From assembly GCF_000153405.2 (NCBI RefSeq), contig NC_020802.1, positions 1-64,000 of the forward strand: a stretch of DNA of 64,000 nt, read 5' to 3'. The position numbers and the translations under genes were made by a program. The notes below the pieces were generated by a model. It was not told the origin of the DNA. It saw only the letters and a list, made by a program, of their open reading frames with translations, and ran no database searches. How positions within the stretch are numbered: position 1 is the stretch's first letter; each line of letters starts with the position of its first letter. Positions 21,138-30,464 of this stretch are shown here, piece by piece. The DNA comes from Psychromonas sp. CNPT3 (GTDB lineage Bacteria; Pseudomonadota; Gammaproteobacteria; Enterobacterales; Psychromonadaceae).

Positions 21138-22685
21138 TTAATAAAGATCCCATTTTTCAGTTTGAATTAAATGCATAAAATGGCGTAAATCAGCTTCTAA
21201 TGGGCGATCTTCATTAACCATATCAAAATCCTTTAAAACAGACTCAAGCATTTTCGTCAAAGAAGGGCTCAGCTGCGCACTCTCTAATTCTCCCTCTCGT
21301 TTTCGCAGTTCAAGCGCTTGCGAAACCGCGAGTAAAGAGGCGCTGACAACTTGCTCTGTTAAGGTTAAAACACGCAGACAGTCGCGCGATGCGATGGTCC
21401 CCATACTCACTTTATCTTGATTATGACATTCGGTAGATCGCGAGAAAACACTGGCCGGCATGGTATGTTTTAATGCTTCAGCAGTCCATGCAGATACACC
21501 GATCTGTACCGCTTTAAAACCATGATTAATGGGCTTTCTCGCTCCCGTTGCACCGCTTAGGTTGGAAGCCAATCCATTATTAAACTTATGATCCATTAAC
21601 TGTGCCATTTGCCTATCTAACAAGTCAGCTAAGTTAGCGACGGCTACTTTTAAGGTGTCCATTGCCATCGCGATATGTCCGCCATAAAAATGTCCTCCGT
21701 GTAGTACACGCTCATTATCTGCGTCGATAATAGGATTATCATTCGCACTGTTTAATTCATTTTCAATCATAGAGCGCAACCACGGCAAGGTATCTTGCAA
21801 TACCCCGATAACATGTGGGGCGCAGCGTAATGAGTATCTATCCTGTAAGCGCTTACTATTTCTTGGCGCCTCTGTTGAGCCTAAATCTTGACGCAACCAT
21901 TGTGCAATTAATTGTTGCCCAGCATGGGGTTTTACCGCAAATAACGCCTTATCGAAATGAAAGGTATTACCTTGCAGCGCCACGCACACCATCGCTGTTA
22001 TTTTAGTGCTTAACTTCGCTAAATACTCTGCACGTTTAAAGGCCAGACAAGCCAGCGCCGTCATAACAGCGGTGCCATTCATTAGTGCAAGGCCTTCTTT
22101 AGGCTGTAATACTATCGGGGTGATATTAAGCTCAGAAAACACTTCTTGTGTTGGCCGTATCTTACCTTGATAAATCACCTCTCGTTCTCCGATCAAAACA
22201 CCCGCTAAATACGAAAGAGGCGTTAGGTCACCACTTGCACCGACCGATCCTTCTTCAGGGATCCGAGGGGAAATATCATGATTAATTAACGTCACAATTT
22301 GATTTAAAAGCGTATGCGTCACGCCAGAATAACCTTGAGATAGCGAGCATAATCGTGTCGCCAATACCGCTTTAGATTGTTGCTCTGTTAAATTATTACC
22401 TAAACCACAACCATGGAACCTGGTTAAATTTAAGGGTAACTCTGCGACAAGATCCATCGGAATAGCCACAGTACATGAATCGCCATATCCCGTTGTTACG
22501 CCATAAATAACGCCTTCTTCTTTAAGCAACGACGCTAAAAATGCGACCCCACGATCAATTTTTCCGATAAATTCAGGAGAACAACTCATTTGTGCATCCG
22601 ATCCATTAGAAATACTAACAATATCTTCTATCGTTAATCGCCCTTGACCAAATAGGATGTTTTTTTGTTTATTTTTCATCGTCAT
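21138..22685 (-). CDS. Aromatic amino acid ammonia-lyase of the APE cluster
   Basis: A 515-residue member of the histidine/phenylalanine/tyrosine ammonia-lyase family. The MIO-forming Ala150-Ser151-Gly152 lies in GSVGASGDLTPL, and the base-loop Tyr61 in YGVTTGYG. At the substrate-selectivity pair it has Phe90-His91, where histidine lyases have Ser-His, tyrosine lyases often His-Leu and phenylalanine lyases Phe-Leu. Within an APE cluster it most likely makes coumarate or cinnamate, a possible aryl starter precursor. Not all APE clusters encode such an enzyme. Histidine as substrate cannot be excluded. It lies between apeJ (17-base overlap) and apeK. Confidence 0.9.
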   Translation of the reverse strand: MTMKNKQKNILFGQGRLTIEDIVSISNGSDAQMSCSPEFIGKIDRGVAFLASLLKEEGVIYGVTTGYGDSCTVAIPMDLVAELPLNLTRFHGCGLGNNLTEQQSKAVLATRLCSLSQGYSGVTHTLLNQIVTLINHDISPRIPEEGSVGASGDLTPLSYLAGVLIGEREVIYQGKIRPTQEVFSELNITPIVLQPKEGLALMNGTAVMTALACLAFKRAEYLAKLSTKITAMVCVALQGNTFHFDKALFAVKPHAGQQLIAQWLRQDLGSTEAPRNSKRLQDRYSLRCAPHVIGVLQDTLPWLRSMIENELNSANDNPIIDADNERVLHGGHFYGGHIAMAMDTLKVAVANLADLLDRQMAQLMDHKFNNGLASNLSGATGARKPINHGFKAVQIGVSAWTAEALKHTMPASVFSRSTECHNQDKVSMGTIASRDCLRVLTLTEQVVSASLLAVSQALELRKREGELESAQLSPSLTKMLESVLKDFDMVNEDRPLEADLRHFMHLIQTEKWDLY

Positions 22686-24360
22686 TTCCCGTTAATGTCC
22701 AAAAATTAAAAAAGTTATACCACTGTAAAGGGGCTTTTAATGTGTAATGCTGTAAGCGTTGCGCGTACTTTTCAACAACACTTTGTAATGCCTCTTCTCT
22801 TTTTCCTCTCGGTAATATTATTTGCGAGCTAAAGAGCTCAAAATGAAGGTCAAAATGCGCTTGTTGACTCGATTCATTACGTAAACCAAATAACAAGTAT
22901 ACCGGTGCTTTTAAAAGCGAGGCCAATATAAAAGGACCTTGGGGAAAGGGAGCTTTATGGCCTAAGAAATCAGCCCAAATTACCTTTTGACTCATCGTGG
23001 TTGATGTCCGATCACCGACGATCACAACCCATTCTCCCTCTTCAATTTTTTGAGATAATAAAATGGCCGTCTCTGGACCCATCTTATTCACCTCGATCAC
23101 ATTTAAGTTTGCATCTGGGTTAACCGCGCTTAATACCGCATTAAAACGAGGGGCATGCTCTGTAAAAACCAGTGCATTTATTTTTAATTCGGGATAGCTC
23201 TGACTCAAAGCTCTAAATAGCTCTAAATTACCTAAATGAGAGCCTAAAATAAGACAACCTTGTGGGCTGTTTTGAGCTTTCTCAACCACATCTCTATTGT
23301 TAATGGTTAAATTTTCTGGCGTAAAATCACCTTTCCAAGCAGCCAGTTTATCTAGCATCGTTTCTGCAAATGACAACAGGTGTTGATATACCGTTAAATT
23401 GTCAGTAACAGGAATATTATTTTTACGCATATACTCAGTGAGATACTGTAAATATAAAGTAGACGCTCGCACTGATTTTTTAGAAAATAGACTGTAATAA
23501 TATAAAATAGGCTTTAAGCACATTTTAAAAACACTTCGTCCAAATAAAGAATAAATACCCAATAGGAATTTCATTCCATAATAAGTACCCGATTCGCTTT
23601 GCTTCGACCAGTGCTCTAATTTCTCGGCTTTAGGTTTTTTACGTAAAAGCAACTTAGGAAGGCGTCTTAACATGCCAAATACAAGGCATGTATGCATTTT
23701 AGTAATACGTAAATTATCCGCTATAGGTTGAAAATGAGAGAGACCATCTTCTGGGTAAATAACCTTAATATCAATAAAACGAATATCAATCCCCTCCCAA
23801 AAGCTTTTAACCATGATCTCAATATCAAAATCCATACGTTTGCCAATATTATTGTTGGCGATCACTTGATTAACCGCGCCAACAGGATAAACACGAAAGC
23901 CACACATGCTATCTTTTATCGAAAATGAAAGTGTTTCAACCCACACCCAAAAATGCGTTAAATAACGACCATACAATCGACCTTTAGGCACACTTTCATC
24001 ATATATTGGAGCGCCTGATATAATATTATTACTATATTTTTTAGCGTTAAGTATCAACTCTGGTAGTGCGTTTAAATCATGTTGCCCATCAGCATCTATT
24101 TGAATAGCATGACTAAACCCTAGCTTTTTTGCTTTTTTAAGACCCGCCATGACAGCGCCACCTTTACCTTGATTATTATCTAGGCGGTGCACCATAGTAG
24201 GGGCTTTAAGGGTGTTAATAATGGATTGAGTAGGGTAGCTACTGGCATCATCAATGACCAAAACAGGGTAGTCAAAATCAGTCTGTAGCGCATCGATAAC
24301 CGCAAGCAATGTACGACCATGGTTATAACAAGGGATCAAAAAACAAGGGTTAAATATCAC
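22669..24360 (-). CDS. apeJ: APE cluster glycosyltransferase-acyltransferase fusion ApeJ
   Basis: A 563-residue two-domain protein. The N-terminal part (about 1-240) is a GT2 glycosyltransferase with PCYNHGRTLLAVIDAL, VLVIDDAS and the nucleotide-sugar motif QIDADGQHDL. The C-terminal part (about 330-563) resembles LpxL/HtrB lauroyl acyltransferases, with the HxxxxE motif GSHLGNLE and later GDRTS and FPQGPFILASLL. It would join sugar and acyl groups to the polyene, anchoring it in the outer membrane. It overlaps apeI by 11 bases and the lyase gene by 17. Confidence 0.9.
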   Translation of the reverse strand: MIFNPCFLIPCYNHGRTLLAVIDALQTDFDYPVLVIDDASSYPTQSIINTLKAPTMVHRLDNNQGKGGAVMAGLKKAKKLGFSHAIQIDADGQHDLNALPELILNAKKYSNNIISGAPIYDESVPKGRLYGRYLTHFWVWVETLSFSIKDSMCGFRVYPVGAVNQVIANNNIGKRMDFDIEIMVKSFWEGIDIRFIDIKVIYPEDGLSHFQPIADNLRITKMHTCLVFGMLRRLPKLLLRKKPKAEKLEHWSKQSESGTYYGMKFLLGIYSLFGRSVFKMCLKPILYYYSLFSKKSVRASTLYLQYLTEYMRKNNIPVTDNLTVYQHLLSFAETMLDKLAAWKGDFTPENLTINNRDVVEKAQNSPQGCLILGSHLGNLELFRALSQSYPELKINALVFTEHAPRFNAVLSAVNPDANLNVIEVNKMGPETAILLSQKIEEGEWVVIVGDRTSTTMSQKVIWADFLGHKAPFPQGPFILASLLKAPVYLLFGLRNESSQQAHFDLHFELFSSQIILPRGKREEALQSVVEKYAQRLQHYTLKAPLQWYNFFNFWTLTGNDDEK

Positions 24361-24727
24361 TCTGTTCAGCCTTTAATTTTATTCTTCCAGATGCATATTT
24401 TACTTGTTCACTGTCGCTATAATCAAAATATAGTTTTTGTTTATCTTCTTGCCAACGTAGCGTTAAAATTATCTCTGTATTGGGCAAAATAGGCTGTTGA
24501 AACTTGATCACCTCCATCCCCAAAAACACATCACCACATGCAAAGAATTTATTGGCATAATAAATAGCCCAATCTAACTGCACAACACCTGCTAAGATCG
24601 GGTTTTCATCAAAATGCCCCGAAAAATAAGCGATGTTATCTTCTATTTTTAAAACCAAAGTAGCCTCATTTTCAGAAACGCTTTGTTTGACCAATAGGGG
24701 CTTATGTAAATCTATATTATTGTTCAT
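24350..24727 (-). CDS. apeI: APE cluster dehydratase ApeI
   Basis: A 125-residue hotdog protein with YFSGHFDENPILAGVVQLDWA, corresponding to the FabA/FabZ active-site segment HFP-x-x-P-x-x-PG, including the catalytic His. It is described as the partner of ApeP in APE dehydration. It overlaps apeH by 4 bases (ATGA type). Confidence 0.86.
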   Translation of the reverse strand: MNNNIDLHKPLLVKQSVSENEATLVLKIEDNIAYFSGHFDENPILAGVVQLDWAIYYANKFFACGDVFLGMEVIKFQQPILPNTEIILTLRWQEDKQKLYFDYSDSEQVKYASGRIKLKAEQSDI

Positions 24728-26094
24728 TCAAATAACCCTGATATTTCTTCATAACGCCGTTTCCCTTGTGTATTTAAAGGGATCTCATCTTCTATCCTAA
24801 AGTAACGAGGGATCGCGACCGGCTCAAACCATTGGCGCAAATCATGACGAAGTTGTAAACAAAACGTTGCTTTTCCTAACGTTTTAAATTGTTTTTTCCC
24901 GATCAAACTCAATACAAGCAACGCACCCAAGCTCATCCGCGCTCTCTTATCCAAGACAACAAGCACACTTTCATCAACCCAATTCATTGCATTTAATCGC
25001 ATCTCTAATGCGATTAATGACACGCGTTTTTCTTCAATTTTAACAATGCGATCAATTCGCCCCTTTAAAATGAAACGTCTATCACTCAATAGTTCACATT
25101 GGTCACTCGTTTGATAATAAGCATCTGCTGTTGCCGTTAAATCGGGACTTAGCCAAGGAGACGTTAATAATAAACATTGGTTTTTATCCACTTGAGCGCT
25201 TATTTCAGAGAAAAAAGTCCACTCTGCATCATTATGGGTTTGGCTACGATAACCAATTCCGCCGGTTTCAGTGCTACCAAATATTTCAATGGGTGTTTGT
25301 TTTAATATTGATTGGCAATTTGTTAAGCCCGCCTCTAACAACGGGCCACCCGATGAAAATACGGCGCGATAACTAGCGCTACTTTTTTCCATACTTAAAC
25401 GCTTTAATAATGCAGGGCTGGTTATCAATATACTTGCATCATTAGCACGCAAGCTAACCTGCTCTGGATAGGTGATATCCAAACAACTAAAACTACGCCC
25501 CATACATAAAGGCCAGAGCACACGAAATAACAAACCATAAATATGTTGATGAGAGACAGTACTCTGCACCGTCGATGCGCCTAGCAAGTCTCCCCAAAGG
25601 GCCTCTAAAGAGGATATTTCTTTATCTAACATGGCCAATGTTTTATAAATAGCTTTAGGCTGGCCCGTTGATCCCGATGTAAAGAGGGTAATTTCAACCT
25701 GCTCTAAATTTAATTCAAAAAACGTAAAATCACTGTTACTTTTCATTTTTAAAGGTAACTCGATGCGCTTTATTGGGGCGTTTTTCGCCATTAGCCCATC
25801 GTCTATTAACAAATCAAATTGAGAGGCTAAAGTGCTTAATATTGCAGGTTGATGACTACCGGGTAATAATATTTTTTTACCGGCATAAATGACCGCAAAA
25901 AAAGCGACACTAAACAGATAACTATTGACGCAACAAATGGCAACAAGTGCACTGTTATCTTTTTTTAACACACTGCACAGTGTTTGTATGTCTTCTAAAA
26001 ATTGTTGCCCCGTCATTACCTGATCAGCATTAAAGGCCACATTTTTATTTTTTTGTTGTCGTAATAATACGTTGCTTAATGACTTATTTTGCAT
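24724..26094 (-). CDS. apeH: APE cluster AMP-dependent acyl ligase ApeH
   Basis: An adenylate-forming enzyme with the P-loop-like TLFTSGSTGQPK near residues 137-147 and FGSTETGGIGYR. It would activate the aryl starter acid and load it on a carrier protein. The frame can extend to an ATG at 26148, overlapping apeG by 65 bases. The ATG at 26094 begins MQNKSLSN, gives a normal N-terminus and overlaps the apeG stop by 11 bases, so it is preferred (456 residues). The C-terminal domain is short for the family. Confidence 0.86.
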   Translation of the reverse strand: MQNKSLSNVLLRQQKNKNVAFNADQVMTGQQFLEDIQTLCSVLKKDNSALVAICCVNSYLFSVAFFAVIYAGKKILLPGSHQPAILSTLASQFDLLIDDGLMAKNAPIKRIELPLKMKSNSDFTFFELNLEQVEITLFTSGSTGQPKAIYKTLAMLDKEISSLEALWGDLLGASTVQSTVSHQHIYGLLFRVLWPLCMGRSFSCLDITYPEQVSLRANDASILITSPALLKRLSMEKSSASYRAVFSSGGPLLEAGLTNCQSILKQTPIEIFGSTETGGIGYRSQTHNDAEWTFFSEISAQVDKNQCLLLTSPWLSPDLTATADAYYQTSDQCELLSDRRFILKGRIDRIVKIEEKRVSLIALEMRLNAMNWVDESVLVVLDKRARMSLGALLVLSLIGKKQFKTLGKATFCLQLRHDLRQWFEPVAIPRYFRIEDEIPLNTQGKRRYEEISGLFE

Positions 26095-26665
26095 TGTTAC
26101 TGGCTTTTTCATGCTTTTTTTGTACTCGAAGACGGATAATAAATTCAATCAAAAATAAACACCCAGCGAGTAAATAGCTTATCAGGCCATTATAAAGCGT
26201 CCATACTTGCATCGACATAAATGTAGTAACGAGAGCAATACACGCATTAACTACAAAGAATACACACCAAACCTTAGTGACATTTCGCGTATAGGCGATA
26301 GCATATCCCGGTAAGTCTGGCTTTTGTAAGCGCGCAAAACGCTCTATTAAACTTTCTTTTTGATATAAACTTTGAGCAAACAAAATCAACATTAAAATAT
26401 TTACAATGACAGGATAATAAGTAAACCACTGTGAATTTTTAAAGATCAGCGCAAAAAAAGTAAGAACAATACCCGCACTTGCACTTAGCCATGCAATGTA
26501 CTTTAACTCTTTAGAGCGCGTGTTATCCGCACCGACAAAACGCACCAAAAACAAAAAGCCTAACACACCCGCAATCGTATTAAGCCCCCAATTATTCAAG
26601 CCATAATAAACCGCAAAGGGATAAGCAAACAAAAGAAGGGCACATATTATGCTAAAAGGTTTCAC
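26084..26665 (-). CDS. apeG: APE cluster inner-membrane protein ApeG (COG4648-like)
   Basis: A 193-residue protein with about six hydrophobic segments, beginning with a membrane helix at residues 1-22 (SIICALLLFAYPFAVYYGL). Proteins of this type occur at this position in APE clusters. The exact function is not known to me; a role near the acyl-carrier/ligase step or in membrane assembly is inference. It overlaps apeF by 4 bases. Confidence 0.78.
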   Translation of the reverse strand: MKPFSIICALLLFAYPFAVYYGLNNWGLNTIAGVLGFLFLVRFVGADNTRSKELKYIAWLSASAGIVLTFFALIFKNSQWFTYYPVIVNILMLILFAQSLYQKESLIERFARLQKPDLPGYAIAYTRNVTKVWCVFFVVNACIALVTTFMSMQVWTLYNGLISYLLAGCLFLIEFIIRLRVQKKHEKASNNAK

Positions 26666-26922
26666 TCTTTATCGGTTAATAAATTAGCAACCGCATCTAC
26701 AACATCCTGCACACTACGCACTAACTTAAATTCTTCGGGTTTGATTTTTTTACCGGTTAATTTTTGCAAATGCACCACCAAATCAACCGCATCTAAACTG
26801 TCTAAATCTAACTCTTCATAGAGTTTAGTTTCAAGTAATACATCCTCTTTATTTACTTCAAATAACTCGACCAAAGCATCTTGAACTTGAACAAAGATTT
26901 CATCTCTATTTAACTGTTTCAT
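26662..26922 (-). CDS. apeF: APE cluster acyl carrier protein ApeF
   Basis: An 86-residue acyl carrier protein. The phosphopantetheine serine is in ELDLDSLDAVDL, followed by the usual acidic helix. It pairs with the neighbouring ApeE as the second carrier of the pathway. ATGA overlaps with both neighbours point to tight translational coupling. Confidence 0.92.
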   Translation of the reverse strand: MKQLNRDEIFVQVQDALVELFEVNKEDVLLETKLYEELDLDSLDAVDLVVHLQKLTGKKIKPEEFKLVRSVQDVVDAVANLLTDKE

Positions 26923-27185
26923 TTTTTATCGTCTCTATTTTCAGTAATATACTTCGCTAAACTTGCGATCGAGGCAAAACTCTCCCGCGTGGTAACATCA
27001 TCTGCATCGATAACAACACAATATTGTTTTTTTATCGCTAAGCCCAACTCTAATGCATCGATAGAGTCCAAACCTAAACCTTCACCAAAAAGAGGCGCAT
27101 CTGTTTCTATATCATCAACACTTAAATCTTCTAGATTTAAGGCATCAATGATCAGTTTTTTTAATTCCATTTCTATCTTTTGCAT
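26919..27185 (-). CDS. apeE: APE cluster acyl carrier protein ApeE
   Basis: An 88-residue acyl carrier protein with the phosphopantetheine attachment site GLGLDSIDALEL. It would hold either the starter aryl or the growing polyene. It starts 2 bases after the apeD stop and overlaps apeF by 4 bases. Confidence 0.92.
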   Translation of the reverse strand: MQKIEMELKKLIIDALNLEDLSVDDIETDAPLFGEGLGLDSIDALELGLAIKKQYCVVIDADDVTTRESFASIASLAKYITENRDDKK

Positions 27186-27187
27186 CT

Positions 27188-27964
27188 CTACCTACTTTTT
27201 TGTGGGAAAATAACGTTTTCCAAATGAGCATTTAACTTCCTAACCATGATCGAGGAAGGTGTTTCTGTCTTAATAAAAGTGTTTATCTCTATTTTTTCTT
27301 TTACTTCAAGTAAAAAAAATGGTTTTTTATCTGGTACTTGATACCACTTACGTTGCTTTGTAAGGAATACGGGTGCCACTGTTATGTGCACCACTCTAAT
27401 ATCTGATGCCGTTTTTAATGCCACCTGAGCTGCACCGCGTTGTAATTTTGATTTAACGCCAGGCGTACTGCGCGTCCCTTCCGGAAAAATGAGCAACACA
27501 TGCCCCTGACTTAAGCGCTGAGCACAATCTTCAACTAGTGTTTCAGGGTTTTTATTCGGTATGTAGCCCGCTGCACTAACAACCCCCTTCATAAAAGGAT
27601 TATTCCAAATGCTTTCTTTTACCAAACAGTCACATTGTTGCATATGCGCCACAATCAAAACATAATCAATCAAACTAGGGTGATTCGCCACAACCAAACA
27701 GTGTTTATCGCTTTGCAGTTTTTCGGCGCCTATTATTTTGTAATCTATCGCACCACTTAAGCGCATTATTTCGCAAAACAAAAAAAATGATTTTTGAATA
27801 ACTGATTGTACTTTTAACTCTCTTTGCGCTTTATTTTTAACAAACAACACCAGTACTGGGAACACTAAAAAACTAAGTAATAGTCCGCCAAAAGCAAACA
27901 AAAAAAAGCAAAAACAGGTTGCCAATATACGCCAATATTTATTTAAGCAAGCCGCTAAACTCAT
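27188..27964 (-). CDS. apeD: APE cluster acyltransferase ApeD (PlsC-like)
   Basis: A 258-residue membrane-associated acyltransferase: N-terminal hydrophobic helix (about 8-42), the catalytic VANHPSLIDYV (HxxxxD type) and FPEGTRSTPG. It resembles 1-acyl-glycerol-phosphate acyltransferases and probably acylates the APE lipid anchor. The frame extends to 27985, but the ATG at 27964 overlaps the apeC TGA as ATGA, the typical coupling pattern, so I chose it. Confidence 0.87.
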   Translation of the reverse strand: MSLAACLNKYWRILATCFCFFLFAFGGLLLSFLVFPVLVLFVKNKAQRELKVQSVIQKSFFLFCEIMRLSGAIDYKIIGAEKLQSDKHCLVVANHPSLIDYVLIVAHMQQCDCLVKESIWNNPFMKGVVSAAGYIPNKNPETLVEDCAQRLSQGHVLLIFPEGTRSTPGVKSKLQRGAAQVALKTASDIRVVHITVAPVFLTKQRKWYQVPDKKPFFLLEVKEKIEINTFIKTETPSSIMVRKLNAHLENVIFPQKSR

Positions 27965-28686
27965 CGATTCCGGCTCCATTCCCACACGAGTCTAGGGTCA
28001 CTTATAAGTACCTTGCGTGTGTTTTTTAATAAGTAATCAATCACACACAAGCTTTGTTGACTCGAAAAACCCGCATCATCCTTATTTTTAGACCACGACA
28101 ATTGAAACTGAGATCCAAAGCTCAAAATAGCAGCAAACGCATAACCGGGATGAACTTTCTGTTCATAACAACAATAAGGCTCAGGTAAAGACTCATCAAA
28201 ATCAACCAATAAGACTTTATGGGTGGGATTCTCCTGTAGATAAACAGACGCTTCAATTAAGCCATGATGCAATGAACTTTCCACCGCAGCTATCGATGTA
28301 ACGGGCGTCGCCCGGCCACTACAGATAGTAAATAGTCCAGCTGCGATATTATGCACTGATTGCGAAAAAGCCAAAGGCGATGCATCGTCGCCTTTAATGA
28401 TATCTTCAAGTAATTTAACAGTGCGCGTTAACTCGCCATGGCGACTTGCAAAAACAATATAATCTACCTGCTCTTGAGCTGATAATTGCAACGCAGCTTG
28501 CACGGCTATTTTGCTAAGAGAACTCATACGCCGGCGCATCATTGGTTTGATCAAAGATATTGGCACTGGCGTCAATTGAGAGGGCCACTGCATCAAAGAT
28601 GATGACCAATCATGCCACTGCTCAATATTTAATAGACCCGGTGAAAGTGCCAACCATTTATCTATTTTAAATTCAATACTGCTCAT
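27961..28686 (-). CDS. apeC: APE cluster ketosynthase-like chain-length factor ApeC
   Basis: A 241-residue protein of the short ketoacyl-synthase-like type (Ketoacyl-synt_2). It has FASRHGELTRTVKLLEDI, FSQSVHNIAAGLFTI and SIAAVESSLHHGLIEA. The active-site Cys is absent at the SIAAVES position and the two His motifs are missing, so it should be non-catalytic. This fits a chain-length-factor role with ApeO, as described for Xenorhabdus. It follows apeA after 19 bases. Confidence 0.84.
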   Translation of the reverse strand: MSSIEFKIDKWLALSPGLLNIEQWHDWSSSLMQWPSQLTPVPISLIKPMMRRRMSSLSKIAVQAALQLSAQEQVDYIVFASRHGELTRTVKLLEDIIKGDDASPLAFSQSVHNIAAGLFTICSGRATPVTSIAAVESSLHHGLIEASVYLQENPTHKVLLVDFDESLPEPYCCYEQKVHPGYAFAAILSFGSQFQLSWSKNKDDAGFSSQQSLCVIDYLLKNTRKVLISDPRLVWEWSRNR

Positions 28687-28705
28687 ATATTCGTACTAAC
28701 CAATC

Positions 28706-29143
28706 TTATTTTAATTTAACGACATCGCCCGTGAGAGCAACTCCGGCAATAAAGACACCCGCACCACAACGAAACTCACTGTTACTCGATGTTAAGTTGT
28801 TCTTATAATTAGACTTTATATTAACAACTGCATTTCCACCTTTGTTTATTGCCATCTGTTTCAATTGTTTCATTGCAGATAAAAACACCCATTGGCAAGC
28901 TTTTAAATCAGTTTTATTAAACGCATTCGTTTTTTTATTAGTTTTAATAAAGGAAAGTGTTTTAACTATTTTAGGATGTTTTTGCGTGCCAAAATAAAAA
29001 GAGATCTCATCACCTAATATTTGTTTAGCTTGCTCTGTTTTTAATATATCGTCGACTAAATAACTACGTACATCGTCTTTAGCGCTCACAGGAAAAGCAC
29101 AAACACCCATAAATATTAGTACAGCCATTATAACTCTTTTCAT
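28706..29143 (-). CDS. apeA: APE cluster secreted protein ApeA
   Basis: The first gene of the operon. The 145-residue protein has a signal peptide (MAVLIFMGVCAFPVSA) and a C-terminal NKGGNAVVNIKSNY...FRCGAGVFIAGVALTGDVV segment resembling the YbjQ-type 'GANAVVGV' fold. Databases often call such APE proteins 'excinuclease ATPase subunit'; nothing here supports a nuclease or ATPase. The ATG at 29143 has GGTGG seven bases upstream, preferable to the ATG at 29161. Confidence 0.78.
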   Translation of the reverse strand: MKRVIMAVLIFMGVCAFPVSAKDDVRSYLVDDILKTEQAKQILGDEISFYFGTQKHPKIVKTLSFIKTNKKTNAFNKTDLKACQWVFLSAMKQLKQMAINKGGNAVVNIKSNYKNNLTSSNSEFRCGAGVFIAGVALTGDVVKLK

Positions 29144-29384
29144 TTTATTACCACCTTGCATAACAGATCAACATATTAACATTACACTTTAGTACTCAAT
29201 AACAGTTTAAAGTCACTTATTAATATAAAATGTTCTTTTATATTAATAGAAATTTTTAAAACTAACAAACTAGTGCGCGTGTAAAATATAATATATGATA
29301 TATATTTTTTGTCACACACAAACAATAGAAACCGCACTATTTCTCTATAAAACAAAACTTTATAAACAATAAAGAGTAGTAATA
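29144..29384. promoter_or_regulatory. Divergent promoter region between apeA and apeB
   Basis: About 240 very AT-rich bases separate the leftward apeA operon from the rightward apeB. Both transcripts must start here, so control of the pathway probably acts in this gap. I cannot assign -10/-35 boxes with confidence. Confidence 0.5.
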
Positions 29385-30452
29385 ATGACAGATCACAGTA
29401 ACGACCCTTTCAGTGCGCTAGCTGCAAAAACAGAAGCACAAAAACTTGCATTTTCTCCCATCATCTTTCAAACAGCAAGAACATTGCGCGACTTAAATAT
29501 ATTAGAAGTACTAGACAAAGCGCAGCAAGAAGGGCTGGATGCGACGCAAATAAGTCAACAAACCGGTGTTTCTGAATATGGGGTGAAAGTACTCTTAGAT
29601 ATGGCCCTTAGCGCGCACATCGTTACTTGGAATAAACCTAATTATATTATCGCAAACCTCGGTTATTTCCTGTTACATGACGGCATGACGCGGGCAAACT
29701 TAGATTTTACCGCAGATGTTTGTTATGCTGCCATGATGCACTTAACTGAGGCCATAAAAGAGGGAAAACCTGCGGGCTTAAAAGAATTAGGCAACTGGCC
29801 AACCATTTACGAAGGCCTATCAACTCTGCCTGAAAAAGCGAAAAATAGCTGGTTTCAATTTGATCATTTTTACTCCGATCGCTCTTTTCCCCTTTTATTA
29901 GAAAAAGTATTTGCACATAAACCCAAACGTATCTTTGATATTGGCGGGAACACCGGTAAATGGGCACTGCAATGCGTTAATTATGATAAAGAGGTAGAAG
30001 TTACCATTATCGACTTACCGCAACAGATTGAAGTTGCACTACAAAATGCGAAAGAGGCTGGTTTCTCTAAGCGTATCGATGCTTACCCTGCTAATTTACT
30101 AGATAAACAACAAAGCCTACCGACGGGTGCTGATGTTTGGTGGATGAGTCAATTTTTAGACTGTTTTTCTCCGATGGAAATTTTAAGTATTTTACAACGC
30201 GTGCGCCAAGCAATGCGCCCAGATGCGCGCGTCTATATTCTAGAGCTTTTTTGGGATGCTCAAAAATATGACGCTGCCACTTTAAGTTTAAATGCGACCT
30301 CTCTTTACTTTACTTGCCTCGCTAATGGAAACAGCCGCTTTTATCGTAGTGATGACTTTTTAGAAATCGTAACTACTGCCGGTTTTAGTATCGAAAAACG
30401 GACTGATAACATAGGGCTAGGACACACTTTACTTGAATTAAAATGTATATAA
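29385..30452 (+). CDS. apeB: APE cluster SAM-dependent O-methyltransferase ApeB
   Basis: A 355-residue class I methyltransferase of the O-methyltransferase-2 type. An N-terminal winged-helix dimerisation part (about 1-110) precedes the SAM motif RIFDIGGNTGKWAL near residues 185-198, followed by TIIDLP and ADVWWMSQFLDCF. It likely methylates the aryl head hydroxyl of the polyene, as proposed for APE methyltransferases. It is divergent from the main operon and followed 12 bases later by an outer-membrane protein gene, forming a two-gene unit. Confidence 0.88.
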   Translation: MTDHSNDPFSALAAKTEAQKLAFSPIIFQTARTLRDLNILEVLDKAQQEGLDATQISQQTGVSEYGVKVLLDMALSAHIVTWNKPNYIIANLGYFLLHDGMTRANLDFTADVCYAAMMHLTEAIKEGKPAGLKELGNWPTIYEGLSTLPEKAKNSWFQFDHFYSDRSFPLLLEKVFAHKPKRIFDIGGNTGKWALQCVNYDKEVEVTIIDLPQQIEVALQNAKEAGFSKRIDAYPANLLDKQQSLPTGADVWWMSQFLDCFSPMEILSILQRVRQAMRPDARVYILELFWDAQKYDAATLSLNATSLYFTCLANGNSRFYRSDDFLEIVTTAGFSIEKRTDNIGLGHTLLELKCI

Positions 30453-30464
30453 CAAGGATGAATA

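Noticed and set aside
28706..29143. Excinuclease ATPase for the first APE gene
   Set aside because: This database name is common, but the protein has a signal peptide, only 145 residues and no nucleotide-binding motif.
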